In this document: positions 49,501-62,709 of the stretch, in pieces | Layout: every line of letters starts with the position of its first letter | How positions within the stretch are numbered: position 1 is the first letter of the stretch | Assembly: GCA_947846985.1 (NCBI GenBank) | Contig: CANTUZ010000005.1 | Span: forward strand, 54,933,889-54,997,888 | Length of the DNA: 64,000 nt | Reading direction: 5' to 3' | Source of the DNA: Fratercula arctica | Lineage: Eukaryota; Chordata; Aves; Charadriiformes; Alcidae | Made by a program: the position numbers and the translations under genes | Notes under the pieces: generated by a model | The model's database searches: none | What the model was told of the DNA's origin: nothing | Seen by the model: only the letters and a program-made list of their open reading frames with translations

Positions 49501-50560
49501 GGACCTTTATAAATGCAAAAATACAGTTTGAGCAATACAGTTTACAATAAATTAAATCCTTTTCTTTCATTTAACAGCCCTACATATGGAAATAGCACAT
49601 TTTGCAACACCAAAGCTATTCATCCTCATTTCAACAATAATGAGCTGGGCAAAAAGCAAACCTCCTGACCCTGTAAGTAACGTGGAAACACAGATTTTTC
49701 TTTAACTGAATATTTCCTTTTAATGGAAAATATTAATTAAATGCGGTTAAAGACTATATTTCAGTATGTACTTCAACAAAAAGTTGGTGTCAGCAAGTGT
49801 GTTTTTTCTCATGATCGTTTCACCTTGGACCATTACTTACTGCCAAAATTGTTAAATTTATTTCACTGGACAGAGAAGTTTAAGCACTGGGCTACAATGA
49901 TACAGGCAGACATTAGGGACTGCTTGGACAAGAGGTAAGACCTATGCTAACCACGATACACGCTGTCCTTCAGTCATATAAAAAAATCCGTATTTACTAC
50001 ATATTTAATTAAATATGTCTTTAAATCAGTGTACAGAGAGATAAATAAATATATCTTTATATCTATATGTTAAGCATTGTCAGGAACCATGTGAGACTCT
50101 TTGTAGTATGCTATTGCAATTCTCAAATTTAGTCTTACAGAAATTGTGCGCATTACTGTTATCTGCAGCAGTTGTCAGTTTCTCAAGCTTGTGTAATTCT
50201 ATATACAATAAAAATTTACATTTTTTTACATATAAAAAGTAGTTAAAAATCTTTTGCTGTGAAAATTGAACTATTAAAATTTTCAAAATGTTGAACCTGA
50301 AGTACCAGAATCAGAAGTTTTAAGAATTTCAAGTTAAAACAAAATTTAAACAGGTTTTGAAAATATTTGCAAGGACTTATTTTAACCATCTAGGTCTTTC
50401 AAAATTGTTCCGTTTTACATGTATCACAGTCACATTTTTTCCTTCATAGGAAGATCCTGAGATTCCTTTTACTGATGAAGATTATCGCAGCAGAAAAGCT
50501 CATCCTGACTTTATGGATCATATAAATGCTGAAAAACTCATTCTCAAACTTGGGAAAACT
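46544..50560 (+). CDS. AK7: AK7 exons 1-5 (residues 1-195)
   Basis: Exons: 1 46544-46621, 2 47177-47368, 3 48443-48551, 4 49578-49672, 5 50450-50560. Exon 1 is GC-rich and encodes 26 residues ending CGRNIGE. Exon 2 encodes [11 protein letters not shown], an acidic run of about ten Glu/Asp, and [12 protein letters not shown]. Exons 3-5 ([49 protein letters not shown]) resemble an SDR/NAD-binding Rossmann fold, as described for AK7; whether it binds a nucleotide is not shown here. Intron 4 is short and AT-rich; intron 3 has a C-rich tract at 49301. Confidence 0.95.
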
Positions 50561-53500
50561 GTATGTAAAGAACTTTTTTATAAAAATAGGTTGCTTGGTC
50601 TTCTTACTTAGAGCATTATCTTAGTAATGGAAATTACCAACAATTTGAATAAATTTTGAGAGTATGTTATTCTCCTGATAAATACGGATAACATCAATTA
50701 TTAGTAAAATACCAAATATAGAGAGGACTATAATGTTTTTTGAAACACGGGTGTCTGCATAATACAAATCCCAAATTATGTCTTTTTTTCTGAGGTAGTA
50801 AGTAAATCATCCGTATCCCATTTAAAAAAATACATTGTTTCATTCGTTGTATCAGAGAACATTAAAGCTGAGGCCTACCTGGGGAAAGACTTGAGGATGA
50901 AAGAATGTAGAGGAAAGTATAGTTTTAAAGAAAAGCAGCATCTTAGATATTAGATATTTGCAAGCTATGTAAATATTATGTCTCATTTAAATACTTAGAA
51001 GATATTCTGGCCACACCTAGCATGTTCCTGGATAGTTTGTGCTCTTGGAGCAGAGGGCTTGTTGACTTTTAGTCCACCCTATAATTACTTTAAAATCATG
51101 GCCATAGAGCTGACTCAGAATGACTAGATACAGGTTATCGCTTTATATGTGTTTTAAAATCACTTCCTTCAGCTTTGTTTCAACTTGATTAGATTATTAA
51201 TCTTACTAGAGAACAGACAATGCCTCTCTTTGTATTTAAGAGCTATTATTAAATAAATACCAACAGTGTCTCAGATTGTGCTTCACAACTCAAGCAAATT
51301 GATGCTGATGTCATTAGAGATGGAGTACTGCAGTTAGGAAAGAGAACTGGAAGACAATGAAATATATTATATGATGAAGGTGGCATTTGGTCATTCTCTT
51401 TGTATGTTAGCAGTCTCACATAATAAATATAATTTAGGGTCCATTGCAGAAATTTATCTGGCTAATTATAGAGGGGAAAAAAAAACTTACTCTGATTTGA
51501 GTATAGACTTGTCATCTTATGCCCTGCTGAAAAAATAGCACTAGAAATTATATTCTATTCTAACATGGGTTTAATAGTACAGAATGCCAGTAAATTTTGT
51601 TTACATCTTGAAAAATCAGTGATAAATTGTTCTTACTTTTACTATGCTAACATGGAGTTATTCTATCAGACTATGGAATAACTTTCATACCTGTGATGTT
51701 AGAAACATGAGCATTGTAAACAGTGTCCATCAAACCTCACAATAACTTCTGCCACCAGTAACACCCAGATGAACTATTGACTCAATCTTTCTGACTAGTC
51801 CAAAGCAGTGAGTCACTACATAACAAAGATACTCATATAATTAGCTTCTAAATGTTTGCCAGGCTGAATGTCTGTTAAGAAGACAGTGGAACAATATGTA
51901 GCAGTACACAGTAAAGCAACTTTAATATTTTCAATATATACCTCTTGTCGGCATTTCAAAAGGACCCCTTTTCCTCCAGACCTCCAGGGGTGGCTTCAAT
52001 GGGTATTATTGTCCCGGTTTAGCTTCTGTCAGCACTTTGGAACAGGAAGGCCCCAAAGCATCTGTTCTCCCCAGCAGATCAACATCAGCTTCCTGTAATG
52101 GCTGGAGACTTCTGGATTGGAGCTCCTATTCATTTCTAAATTCAGGGGCATCTGGGGAATGTGCCATCTGTGAAAGAAATGACAGGGTTGCCACTAACCT
52201 GCAAAGAGCTCAACAGGAAATACTGAGGTTCAGCAGCCGTGTCAGTCATGTAAAGATCTTGCACCCAAGAACAGAAGGGTTTCTTAGCTTTCATATCTGT
52301 TCAGAGTGCAATTTAACGGCTGCTGTTGCTTAAAGCAAGATTTCACTCCTTGGAGTTCATGTATCTCCCACTTATATTTTGGTTAAAATTCAGCAAGAGT
52401 TGTGAGCTAGAAGTCTTTGCTTTTTACCACTAGCAATTTTTTTATGTTTACCTTTGTGGCAGGGCATTTGGGCTGTGTAGTTTTTGTCAGAGAGAAATTG
52501 TACACTCTCAGGTCCTGCCAAATTCGGAATCCTTGGAGAAACATCTGCCTACCACAGACACAGGAGCTCTTCATCTGCCGGTTCTGTTCTCAGTGGCATC
52601 ACAGCTCCCGAATCCATTAATTTAGACCTGTTTCCCACTTCAAGCATTTTATTACAATCAAACAAACAAACGTAAAACAACGAAAGCCTAGAACTGATTA
52701 TAATAGCTAGAATGTGACATCTAGTGGCTTTAAAGAATATTACACAGGAACTTGAAGGTCTTTACCCACGACTAAACATGCTATGTGTAACTTGAGGTTG
52801 CCTAATAATTGTATTATTTTTTAAAGGAAGTATATCCAAGTAATCTCAAGTAGTATCTTTCATATGTGTGACTTGTGACACCCAACAGATATTTTTAGAG
52901 CACTTGAACCTGTTTCAGAGGTTTGTATTTCAGTGAAGCATAGCACTCAGTGACAAACCATGGTTTGTCTCCACAAGTGGCTACTGCAAGGTAGAGGGAA
53001 GAAAATCCTATATGTTACATTCTTCGTAAGGGAGATGAGAAATAGCACCTCCTGTGCTTTCACAAGAGGCAGGTTTTTCCTGCTGGGAAATGGAAATTAC
53101 AGGATGTTTTCTCCTGGGGCATGTTTGCAGTCTGTCCAGAGCAATCCTGGGAGCTGCTGCTCTTAAGGTACAAACAGTTTCTACCTGGGTTCTACCCAAG
53201 GAAACTAAGTGTGGGAGCTCTTATGCTGTTTGTAATGTCTTCTAATTTTAATGTTTCTTGTGATTACTAACAAGCTGTTTCATTCAACTGAGCTGACAGT
53301 TTTTATTACAAAGTTCTCCCTTGTAAGTAGATAGATAAAACCACATACACAGATACAATACACTGATTTTATAACTTGTCATCCCTTTATATGATGCTTT
53401 GCTTATATACTCAAAGATTGGCTAACAGTGTTCTTAGTTTTAACTGAAATATTATAAAGATGATAACAAAAGATGCATTTTTTCCACACACACAAAAAAG

Positions 53501-56500
53501 GTAGATCCCAAATCTTGGCTTTTATTCCCTCTGCTAGTAAATACAGGTTCTTTTGTATAGTGTTATGTAGATATATAATGTCTAGGATATTCGCATCATG
53601 AGAATTGTTTAACAGTTTTGTTTCATCTTAAAAATTTCAAAGTGATTGGTCCTAATTTAAAAGATTTTCTTGAAAGTTTTTCTCCTGAAGATGATTTTTT
53701 TTTTTTTTATTTCTCTGTATAACCATCCTCAACATTCTACATTTTGGTTCAAATGTAGACAGGTCAATGCTGATTAAGCGATGGGTTTTTTTTGAAGGAA
53801 ATACTAGCAATATGACTTATGAAACTACAGGATGTGCAACAATTTATCTAGCTACAAATTTTAAGTGATATTATTTACATGCTTTGTGTATTCACAACGC
53901 TAGTATTCAAGTTTCAGGGTAAGTCAGTATCCTATTTGCAGTACCATATTTTTATAAAAATTTTCTTGTCGATTTTACTTCATAGAACAAACATAAATTT
54001 TCAACTTATGTTGTTGCCTCAGGACATCAATATGGAGCTGGGGAAGGACTCTTGCACTACTTTTTTAAGGTAGACATCCAACTATTTTTGAACGTTCATT
54101 TAATTTCTGGGGGCAAACCACACTGGAATTTAATGCAATTTTAGTAGCTTTGGTATCATAAGTGTAATCCTTTTGTGAACAAACTGATTATTTGATCCCT
54201 TTGAAATGTTTTATGTAAAGTAGAAGTGTTTTCCACTTTTCTGGGTCTGTATGTTTTTTTAGTCTTTTCCATAGTTTTTGAATAGTATCTCCATTTGTAC
54301 TTTACAGTGAGAAGTGATATGTCTGTCCTATCAGTGGAATCAGGAAAAACATCTTTCTTCTCAACATTATACTCTCTTTTTTTCCAAACATTACTTTTAT
54401 TTGGGATACAAAATAACATTTGTCAAAATCAAAGCATATTTAAAAAAAAAAAAAAGTTTCTTCGTTTTTGTAGGCTGCCAGTCAGTATTTCTCAAGAGTT
54501 GTTTCCTTTACTGCAGTTACATTAATAATTCAAGAAACTGAACTTTAAATCCTGAATATATAGATTTGCCTAGTAAACAAATACTCCTTTTTTAGTTCTA
54601 GTTAAAAGTAATCTTTTTCTCCTTGCTTTTTCTGCATTTGTATTTTCAGATAGGTTGGCTTAGTGAGACACCTGCGATACCTGTTTTTGGAGATGGAAAC
54701 AATTTTATTCCAACTATTCATGTTGCTGATTTAGCAGCGTAAGTAAAAAAAAAAAAATCCCCTGGATGATAATTGATACCAACCTAGATAACAAATACAA
54801 ATCTACTTGAGAGTACTGAGGCTTTTAAATTGGGGTGGGTGGATTTAAGAACACTCTTTGGCCCTTCTTACTGAGTCAAACCTTATCTGACTGTTGCACT
54901 GGTGCTATGCTTTTAAAAAATTACTAGCAATGCTTGATCTGGAGTTTGATACTGGTTACCTGGCATAGAACTGGAAATGGATCCTGGACTCTACAGCAGA
55001 CTGTTAATATCTTCTACAGATGTTGCTTTTTATCCTTTGTATTTCTTTCCAAATAAAATATCTAGCTGTGCTTCTGTACTAAGGAAAATATATATGAAAA
55101 TGTCATGATCTAAAATGTTCTGCAAGATTTTACAAACTCTTTGTACTGTTTCTGAAATACATTTAACAATGAAAGCCCAGTATGCTTCTCTAACTACCAG
55201 CGCTGACTGTACTTGCTGTGTTCCAGAGTCTTACAAAATATAGCAGACCACAGGCCAAGGTCTCGCTATATACTTGCAGTAGATGCATCTATGCACACTC
55301 TTCAAGAATTAATAAAGGTAAGAGATTTGATTCTTTTTTTTTTTTTTTTCAGTTATCTTCAAGGTTTTAAAAGCTATACGTTTTACTGAAGTACAAGTTC
55401 CTAGGTCTTCCTGAATTATCTTGTGTAGTAAACGACAGGGAAAATTACTTAAATCTTCTAAGACTTCTTTCCTTTGAACAAAATAAATTGCTTGGACCTG
55501 ATTTTGCAGAACCAGCTTTTGCGGTATTATCATTAAGTAGAAATTTTACCTAAGAAAGTTCTGGTGAATTGTTATGGGATTCACAGTATTGTAATTAAAT
55601 CCTCAGTCTTTAAGATGTTTTTCACTTCATTTTGTAAGAAGATATCTTGGTTTTCTAAGTATTTAGAAATTAAGTCTAGAAATAGTGTTGATGACACTGT
55701 TGTGAGATACACTCTTAATACACTGATAGTGAGAGTCAGCTAATACAATGTAATAGGAGACTTGCTCATGTATATTGAGCAAATGTTACCTAAGGATCAA
55801 ACGTAACAGCACAATATTTTTGGTTGTGTCAAAAAATGTTTCGTGGAACAGTGTGTTAGGCAGCTCACAGGAAGATGCAACTTTTGTTTTGGTTCAGGTA
55901 AATATACAGGGTCTCACTGAAAAGTTAATAGTTGAAGAGCCATTCTGTGTAAGTGACCATAATGCAGTTAGTCATCGTTCCTATGGACAAAGCAAAGGTC
56001 AAAATAGCTTTTGCAGCTATGGTCAACCATAGGAAAGAACATTATATAAAAATGAACACAAAAGACATTAAAAATATTAACTCCTTAGAGAAGAAGGGTA
56101 GAGGCTCTTGAAACTTACATTAATAGCCATATAAGGCCATTGCATGCTACTTATTAAGAAAAGTTTGTGAAAGAGAAAATGAAAATTAGCAGCCTAAAAC
56201 TGTGGGTTGAAGAAAACTTCAGAAAGTTATGGTTTTGTCCAGATAAAGAAAACAGAATAGAAAAGATCATGAAATCTGCCAGGATAAGTGAAAAAACACT
56301 TGAAGATCAACTATCAGGAAAGATTCAAAATTAATATCCTTTTTTCAAACACTTAAAGAACAAAAAGCCTGCCAGAAAATCTACAAGGCAAACTGATGCT
56401 TATGGTACAAAAGGATCACTTAGAGAAGACAAGGCCATGGCAGAGATGCTTTGCGTTAGTGGGCATGAGTAAGAATTTGGATGCTTCAGGATCTTTTTGC

Positions 56501-59500
56501 GGATAACTTGTTAGCGGATCTGTATAAAACTAAAGTAACTCTAGAAAAAGATTATAGAATGAACTGAACCAGAATATATGTAGATTTGATCTGACACTCT
56601 ATACAAATTTTTATGATTTTATGGAATCTAGTGGGTTTTTAATCTAAGGGCTATAGGAGTAACTAACAATTTCTGTCTAATGATGAAATGAAAATGTTAT
56701 ATTGGTGACATTCATCTGAAAATCCTTCCTGATTGTTTACAGAATTAAATACTTCAAGAACATGCAGTGAAAATGCTTGGCAATAAAATAGGTTCTCCAA
56801 ATAGATCTTAAGCAGTAGGAAGTTGTACGTAGATTTAAGAGCTTTGGAACACTTCTCTGTGATTTTGGGTTGGTTGGTTGTTGTTGGGGTTTTGTTTGGG
56901 TTTTGTTTTGTTTTAATTGCAAGTACTATAGAGGAATCATATAGCAAAACAAAAACAAAGGTGTTCAATACTAACATTAATACTGTGCTTCGTTTATTTC
57001 AAATCAGTATATTGATTTTTCAGGTATAGTGTAACATAACATTTAAAGCACGTATTTCATCCACAGATGTCCTGTTCAATTTTTTTCTAAGAATCCGATT
57101 TGATAAGTGCTATTTGTTTGTTTGTTTGATTTCTTGATAGTGCATCAGTAAAAATGTTGGACCAGGAAAAATTGAGAAGATTCCAAAAGAAAATGCATTT
57201 CTGAGCAAAGAGTTAACAGTTAGTACTATTTTCCTTTTATTACTTAAGGAAAGGATGTAAACTCAAGAGTATGATATCATGAAATATACAATTTCTTTTT
57301 CTATTTCACCAGAAAAATTTAACCCTAAAACATGCCTAAAAATATATGCAGTGAGTTTAAATCAGAAAATAAACAAATTAAAATTTAACCACCATAGAAC
57401 AGCCTATTTTGAGGAGTTACAGCCTGATTTAGAAAAGCAGTGAAGCACTGATATCACTGCTGCACTGAGAATACTGCAGCACTCTAACAAAACCTACACA
57501 AAATTATAAAAATAACAAAAAAAGTGAATAAAGTGCTACTAAAGCTGATGAACACAGCATACATAAACTATGTTGTATTCATCTGTTTATCTGGAATAAA
57601 CTGCTCATAGGAGAAATAAACAAATTACAACCCTGGTAATTTTAAGATGGTACTTGATAAATTTATAGAAGAGGTTATTCCCTGCGATTATATGAAACCT
57701 TTGTATTGTACAGAATGATTGGTTAATGGTTCATATTCTAATTGTTCATGAGAATATTCAAATACAAATGTATTTATATCATATATAAAAATGTTTATGT
57801 TTTTTGAAAGCTTAAAATGTCTGTTTTGCTTTGTGTGCAAACCTTTTCCCTATGCTTTAATTTTTTCTATTCTCACGCCTCCATTCTAGTCCCTAGTTTA
57901 AGCTAACAGTGTTCTAACATGCATAGTTTAATTCTGTAAATAAATGTAGCTTTGCTCCCTCAGCAAATGCATTTGGATATGTTGCTCGTGAACCTGCGAA
58001 TGGAATCTATGTTTCTGAAAGAGACTTTCAACATTAAGTGGGTTGCTGAGGCAGGACTGGTGGAGAATATTGAACGAATCGTCAAGGAATACAAGCAAAG
58101 TAGAGGATTACTGGTAATGGTTTGGTGAACGCTATTTTTAAGGGCTTATTTCTTCCCCCCCGCCCCCCCCAATAGAAATGGTTATATAAACACAAGCTTT
58201 AACTTCTTTAAGTAAAAACACATGGAAGACTGAGATAGATGCAAAATAAGTGAACATAAAAACTGAAAAGTAAATTGAAGAAGTTTAAGAAAGAGGGGAA
58301 ATTAATTTAAACAATAATCATTAAGTTTTATTTCTTTTAAGCTTAAGACTGAAATCCTGTAAATGCAAATAAGCTTCCTGATGGGGAAGCTGCTGTTCTG
58401 AAACTAGTTTCTGTATGCAATATATGGCATTCCTGGTATATTTTGCTTTCAAGAACACAACATGTATATCTTTTCTTTAAGTTTTTTCATAATAGTCAGT
58501 AGTTAGGCAAGTATTTTGTGTACTTCATTATACAGAACCATAGAATCATAGAATGTGTTTGGGTTGGAAGGGACCTTTAAGGGTCAGCTAGTCCAACCCC
58601 CCTGCAGTAAGCAGGGACATCTTTAACTATATATTTAGTGAGCTAGAATATTCAACCACAATGAAGCATTCCTTTTACCCTGCTCCATTGTGTAATGTAG
58701 TGAGCAACTTTGCTGTTTCTTATGTTAGTTTAATATTTAGAGCTTCTGTATTCAAATGTATAGGGAAAGTTATTGAAAGGTGCAGAAAAATGCTTGCATA
58801 CATTCAAGTATTGATTGGTATGATAAAGCTGTTCAGCACATCTAAACCTTGCTCAAATTTTGAACAAGAGGTCAAGAGGTGTAAAACAAAACACAACTAC
58901 TATCATTCGAGGTTGTTCTTTAAAAGTCCCTGCGTACCTCTGAAAGGATTATCAGATTCTGTGTTCAGGTTAAACTACTGCATCTGCGTACACATGCATG
59001 TAGTTCAAAAAAATCAGTAAAAAATATAGACATACTAAGTGAAAAGGAGAAGGAAGGCTAGCTAGACCTCTGTCCCTGTCAACACTCTATTAATAAAATT
59101 CGCAGAGTTTGCACTGTCAGATTTACTAAATTAAGATAGGCAGTTAATGCTGTATAATTTGGAGTTTGTTGCATAATATATTTAATAAGTGTATGTTTGA
59201 ATCTGAATTACACTTATTTGTCCGCAGGCTTGGTAGGCTGAAATGAGAAATCACTAATATCTTAAGATTGTGATGGATCTGAAATTTTTGAGGTCAAAAT
59301 AACAATTGTACATTTAATTTAAGTAACTGTGTTACTTACTCAAAGCCTGTGGATGATATAGGAGATATTCAGTGAGAGATAAATGAATGAATAAAACTAA
59401 AATAAAATTTCAGTTTTAATTATAATTGTTATTTCCTATTAGTTATAGTAAAAAAATTGTTCCTTTTACGTAAAAGCATCCATCATGTTTGAATGATGTT

Positions 59501-62500
59501 ATATCTTTCTTTTTTTTCCAGCCTCTCAAAGTTTGCATTCATGGTCCTCCTGGGGTTGGCAAATCTACTGTTGCTGAAGAGCTCTGCAAACACTACAAGC
59601 TACATCACATTAAGATAAATGATGTGATTTCTGAAACAATAGCAAATCTGGTGTGTTGCTGTTTCCTAATATTGCTATTGTTTTGATTTCTGGGATTTTA
59701 AAATGTTTGGCATCATTTAAAAATTAGTTATAATTCCATTACTTTAGAATGGAAATATCTTTTGACATACTGATCACCTCTGGGGGATGCACTGAACTCT
59801 TTTTAGCGGCTGAAGGTTGCTCGGTATCCCTCTGTCTAGGAGTATACATGAAAAAAATTGTTGGTTCGCTTTTTTTCCCTTTTATTACATCTGAGTACAA
59901 AAGAACTTTGGCTATGGAATTTCTGAGCCTATTCATATTTCTGATCTTGTCTTCAGGAGAAAGTTGTGGCATCTAAAGAACTGGACTCTGACAGTGTGGG
60001 AGAAGAGGCAGAAGATGATGAAGAGGAGGAGAGTAAAAATGTAGAAGCAGCACAAGAGTTATTATCTGAAATAAAAGAAAGCATGGAGCAGAATTCAGGT
60101 AGGAAATACAAAGTACTAAGGTGGATTTTAGGTAACTAGTACAACCCTATGCAAATAGAAGATCAGGAGATAAATTTGTGCTTTAGAACCTTTGCGTTCT
60201 CTTAAAAGGCACATTTGTATGTGCCTTATTTAAAAATCAAATACAGTGGTTTATGTTAGACATTATATACCTTGTATATTAAAACTGATCTTTTTTTATA
60301 CACTTAATATAATACTTTTTACCCTGTAAGTTGATATGTAAGTAACAATGGTATACTCAGAAGCATTAGATTCTTGGCCAGATGTTGTTAAAAACATCAT
60401 GTTTTCTCCTCAGAACAGGGAACATAAATTCTAAAATATAAAGTAAAAAGTTAGTGAAGCCATCTTTAGCAAATTTGCAAAGAAGAAAAATATTCTAGTA
60501 AGAAAAAGAATTAGGGCAGTGTCATATGAGGTTATGGGGTTTTTTTTTAATTACCTTATACCTCATTTTGGCCATCTCTAAAACGTAAACAGTATTTAGT
60601 GAAGCCTGCAAAGAATTTTAAAGTCTGCAGATCAAAAAAGGTCAATAAAAATTGCCATTAATGAAAAGTACTAATTATCATCTATATATGAATAGAGTCA
60701 TGTAGTTTTTGACTTAGTGCTTATCATTTTCAATGCAGAATAAAATGATCCTCCTTAAAAATGCATTTGATTACTAAAGGTTTACCTGATTTGGATCTTG
60801 TGTATTTGCAAAGCAATGAACTTGTAATGCACCCAAAAGCTTCAGTAATGAGATCTATGGCAGCATCTCTTCTGTGTGCCCTGCTTTGTTGTTTAAAATA
60901 ATAATGTCGTTTAAAATAGTAACATACTTTTACGTTTACAATGGTTTATAAATATTTAAGACTTTTAAATGCCAAAGCAAAATAATGTAGGAAACTGGAG
61001 TCAATGGTTGCAAAAGGACAAAAAATCGGGTCAAACCAAGCTTTTTAGTCCCACATATTTGCTCAACAATGTAGGCCAAGTTAATAAACCACTTCATATC
61101 TCAGTCTATCCATCTGAAAATGAAACTTGTGAAACCAATCTCATGTTTGTTTTACAAGACTATCTTCAAGCCTTACTGTTAATTATAAAGAGAAAATGAT
61201 TGCTTTGTCATGTTTTTTTCTATGCATATTTATTTGCTGCTTCTATTAATATCTGATTGCATTATTCTAAAAAAACCTAACTTCATGTTTAGTATCCTTA
61301 AAGTTCTAATATTCATATTCTTGTAAGCACAAATGCAATTTTATTTTATAGTTACACGTTTATAATCCATTGATTGCTGACAACATGTAATATACAAATA
61401 ACTCTAAATACACTTTTGTGTTTTAGGGTCTAAATAGAAGTTTTTCTGATAAGTCAATTAAAATATTAGTAAAATAATTTTAGATATCTCTTTTCCATAA
61501 ACTAGATACCTATTAACCTCCTTTGTGTTTTAGGTCGTCTAGATGATCAGTATATTATTAAATGTGTGAAGGATAAACTTAAATCTATGCCTTGTAGGAA
61601 TCGGGGATATGTTTTAGATGGATTCCCAGAGACCTATGACCAGGCAAAAGATCTTTTTAATTGTAAGTACTGCTGCTTTGGGTTTTATTGCTGCTGATAC
61701 TGTCATTATCATTATTGTTCTCAGTGCCATGGTAGTGGAAGTGCATCAGCACTGTAATGACTGCAGTGCAGGACACGGAACAAAGTTGTCCTCACATGAT
61801 GCTTAAAATGTAAGAAGGGTTGTAATACACCTTATTTAATTTAAGCACAAGATGGTTTTCAGACTGTCTTTGCTGGAAAGTACTAAGTAAATGCACAAAT
61901 ACAGAGGATGCTTTCTTGTTCTGTGTTGGTCTGTTCTACTCAAGCAAGCTCTAAGGCAGAATTCCTTCATATTTAAGGGCTGCTTAATGAGGTGATCCAG
62001 CCAGTGCACCAATACATGTTTTGTGAACCAGATTAGAGTGGGTTATGTTACATCAGCTACAGTAGATATGACTTCAGAGGAGCTCCGCGACATACATTTC
62101 AAATTGTAAGCAAGCACTGTCCATGCATTAAGGCCAAGAATTATCTACATATGCAAATTACATCATGAGCTTTGTTCAGATTAATATGCTGGTCTGTAAG
62201 TTATCATATCCAGCTGATGCTCTTCAGGCAGTTTTACTGATTATTCAGAACAGCAGACATTTAGTGGCCGAAAGCATTTTAACCATACCACTGTAAAACA
62301 TTTCTACTCACTGTTCTGAGTCCTGTCTCTGGTTTTGGCAGAATAATGTACTTGGCAGGAGCAGAGGGCAGGGTCAGAACAGCAGTTTTAAAATTGTGTA
62401 TGCATGTGCGTACCTCTTCTATACAGGCAAACAACTATTACTGTCCCAAGGTAGAATTTTGTGACGGCTGGCAGCATGAATTAATTACTCAATTACCTAC

Positions 62501-62709
62501 ACTGGTGTCTAGGTTAGATTAATTTCCAATAAATAGTATAATTTGAATATAGACAAACCTGTGTTTGTACTGGGCACATTTTTAGCAAATATAATTATAT
62601 TGTTGCTTCAAATGAAAATGTCAATCATTTCTTACTTTTGTTTTAGTGGAAAGTGAAGATGAAGAAATTAAAAGCAAAATACCTAAATGTGATACATTAA
62701 TCACACCTG
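46544..62709 (+). CDS. AK7: AK7, adenylate kinase 7 (exons 1-14, 3' end outside window)
   Basis: AK7 is an axonemal adenylate kinase (2 ADP <-> ATP + AMP) needed for motile cilia and sperm flagella; human mutations cause ciliary dyskinesia and sperm defects. Fourteen exons join in one open frame of 1,540 nt (513 codons plus one base); the human protein is 723 aa. Missing beyond 64000 are the second half of the kinase domain, a long charged helix and the DPY30-like C-terminus. The start is an ATG in a GCCATGG context, opening [12 protein letters not shown], shorter than the human N-terminus I recall. The order is: acidic stretch (exon 2), Rossmann-like region (exons 3-8), P-loop (exon 11), acidic insert (exon 12), DGFP motif (exon 13). 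Upstream sits an RFX X-box. In the DGFP(R/K)T motif this copy has Glu. Confidence 0.96.
49301..49322. repeat. C-rich tract in AK7 intron 3
   Basis: C runs of 5, 11 and 4, separated by single T; on the minus strand a G-rich tract that could fold. A similar C-run lies at 58155-58170 in intron 10. Confidence 0.8.
53986..58113 (+). CDS. AK7: AK7 exons 6-10 (residues 196-359)
   Basis: Exons: 6 53986-54069, 7 54650-54738, 8 55227-55317, 9 57141-57218, 10 57964-58113. They encode [73 protein letters not shown] and [17 protein letters not shown], all close to human AK7 and typical of an epimerase-like domain. Intron 5 (50561-53985) has a GC-richer stretch I cannot identify; intron 8 holds a decayed LINE. 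The other introns are plain. Confidence 0.95.
55860..56560 (+). mobile_element. Decayed LINE (CR1/L3-like), endonuclease-RT linker region
   Basis: Read in the plus strand, 55900-56030 gives [20 protein letters not shown], which recalls the GL...V...SDH end of the CR1-type endonuclease, and 56400-56440 recalls the following EDKAE-type segment. The frame is broken many times. It is much more decayed than the other CR1 copies. Identification rests on protein pattern only. Confidence 0.5.
58537..58623 (-). mobile_element. CR1 3' fragment, reverse orientation, other subfamily
   Basis: ATAGAATCATAGAATG is followed by GGGTTGGAAGGGACCTTTAA and CTAGTCCAACCCCCCTGC. The segment after the tail differs from the copies at 4.8 and 45.9 kb, so it is a separate CR1 subfamily. 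It lies in AK7 intron 10. Confidence 0.88.
59522..62709 (+). CDS. AK7: AK7 exons 11-14 (residues 360-513): first half of kinase domain
   Basis: Exons: 11 59522-59650, 12 59957-60098, 13 61534-61662, 14 62647-62709. Exon 11 carries the Walker A loop GPPGVGKST (residues 367-375, 59543-59569) and [13 protein letters not shown]. Exon 12 is a long acidic insert ([10 protein letters not shown]) in the place where short adenylate kinases have the NMP-binding helices, then [14 protein letters not shown]. Exon 13 encodes the adenylate kinase signature [14 protein letters not shown], with Glu482 where canonical kinases have Arg. Exon 14 is acidic and ends ITP in phase 1. Confidence 0.95.

Noticed and set aside
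51868..52675. Possible exon with Cys motif (CAICERN, CSEC) in AK7 intron 5
   Set aside because: The two Cys pairs do not fit a zinc-finger spacing, and AK7 exons 5 and 6 already join in frame with no missing residues.
56663..57029. Open frames on both strands in AK7 intron 8
   Set aside because: They are caused by a GT/AC-rich low-complexity stretch (GGTTGGTTG, TTTGTTTTG).
58661..59020. 119-aa open frame in AK7 intron 10
   Set aside because: Odd composition, no recognisable domain, and it lies wholly within an intron.
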